A stretch of 13,993 nt of DNA from contig CBFIHE010000044.1 of assembly GCA_965662345.1 (NCBI GenBank), positions 1 to 13,993 on the forward strand, written 5' to 3'. Numbering within the stretch: the stretch's first letter is position 1; each line of letters opens with the position of its first letter. The notes beneath the pieces were generated by a model, which saw only the letters and a list, made by a program, of their open reading frames with translations, did no database searches and was not told the origin of the DNA. The DNA is from UBA6049 sp965662345 (GTDB taxonomy: Bacteria; Bacteroidota; Bacteroidia; Flavobacteriales_G; Salibacteraceae). The position numbers were made by a program, and so were the translations under genes. Shown piece after piece: positions 13,757 to 13,993 of this stretch.

Positions 13757-13993
13757 TTATTGTGTACGTATCAGTTTTGTGGTTGAAACTACATCGCCTT
13801 GCGCATTTGTGCAGTTAAGTACATAGAATCCCGGATTATTGAAAGAGTCACTGGGAATGGTAACCAAGCGGGTGTTTGCTGTGGTTTGATAAACTGTTCT
13901 GCCTGTTGCATCCAGAAGTTGCAGGGTAAGTCCCGCAAAGTCATTATCTATTAAACTTACATTCACGTCTCCGTTTGTAGGGTTTAGGAAAAC
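13757..13993 (-). CDS. C-terminal end of a T9SS-secreted protein (5' part outside window)
   Basis: Only the last 78 residues are inside the window; the reading frame stays open to the edge, reading VFLNPTNGDVNVSL. This is the start of a Por/T9SS type A sorting domain (NPTNGxVxV), followed by LTLQLLDATGRTVYQ, a beta-sandwich strand pair, then PGFYVLNCTNAQGDVVSTTKLI with a basic end. The protein is therefore a cargo of the type IX secretion system, secreted or attached to the cell surface; its functional domain is not visible. An apparent GTG start at 13966 is only an internal codon. A strong terminator follows the stop codon. Confidence 0.85.
   Translation of the reverse strand, partial: VFLNPTNGDVNVSLIDNDFAGLTLQLLDATGRTVYQTTANTRLVTIPSDSFNNPGFYVLNCTNAQGDVVSTTKLIRTQ

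Overview
The window looks like chromosomal sequence from a draft genome of a Bacteroidota (Flavobacteriales-like) bacterium. The evidence is: two genes ending in type IX secretion (T9SS) type A sorting domains; a lipoprotein with an acidic/lysine stretch after its Cys, like a Bacteroidota surface-export signal; -7 promoter boxes of the TAnnTTTG type with no Shine-Dalgarno sequences; and several Bacteroidota-typical families (DUF2141, short DnaE paralogue, T9SS subtilase). Two runs of N are each flanked by exact 77-78 bp duplications. These are unmerged contig overlaps, not biology, and they lengthen two genes artificially.

Layout. (1) 3-1034: 3' part of a secreted subtilisin-like protease, convergent with a DUF2141 secreted protein (1021-1425). 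(2) 1426-1634: divergent promoter region with a palindromic operator candidate in front of the zinc/divalent metal transporter zupT (1635-2459). (3) 2456-4507, minus strand: exported YCII-domain protein followed by a DASS/SLC13 carboxylate transporter. (4) 4613-5686: a KAS III-type condensing enzyme, divergent from (3). (5) 5769-8146, minus strand: alpha/beta hydrolase, small membrane protein, and GH53 endo-galactanase lipoprotein; the last two overlap by ATGA. (6) 8301-11390: a short DNA polymerase III alpha paralogue, convergent with a RimJ/RimL-type acetyltransferase (11387-11920). (7) 11999-13512, minus strand: membrane protein, YozG-like HTH regulator and outer-membrane barrel protein, with a promoter, an upstream inverted repeat and a probable terminator. 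(8) 13694-13993: the 3' end of a second T9SS cargo gene with a clear intrinsic terminator.

The genes do not form one pathway. This is mostly ordinary housekeeping and envelope sequence in short operons, with little intergenic space and no gene-free stretch over 300 bp (longest 13513-13756 and 1426-1634). I see no tRNA, rRNA, CRISPR array, insertion sequence, prophage, or obvious defence or biosynthetic island.

The observations most worth following are: a recurrent -7 box only 4-5 nt before the start codon (probable leaderless mRNAs); the TTAGAC-AG-GTCTAA palindrome in the zupT promoter; tail-to-tail gene pairs sharing stop-codon bases; and the YozG-like regulator paired with a membrane protein I cannot assign. 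I did not find a convincing new multi-gene system.
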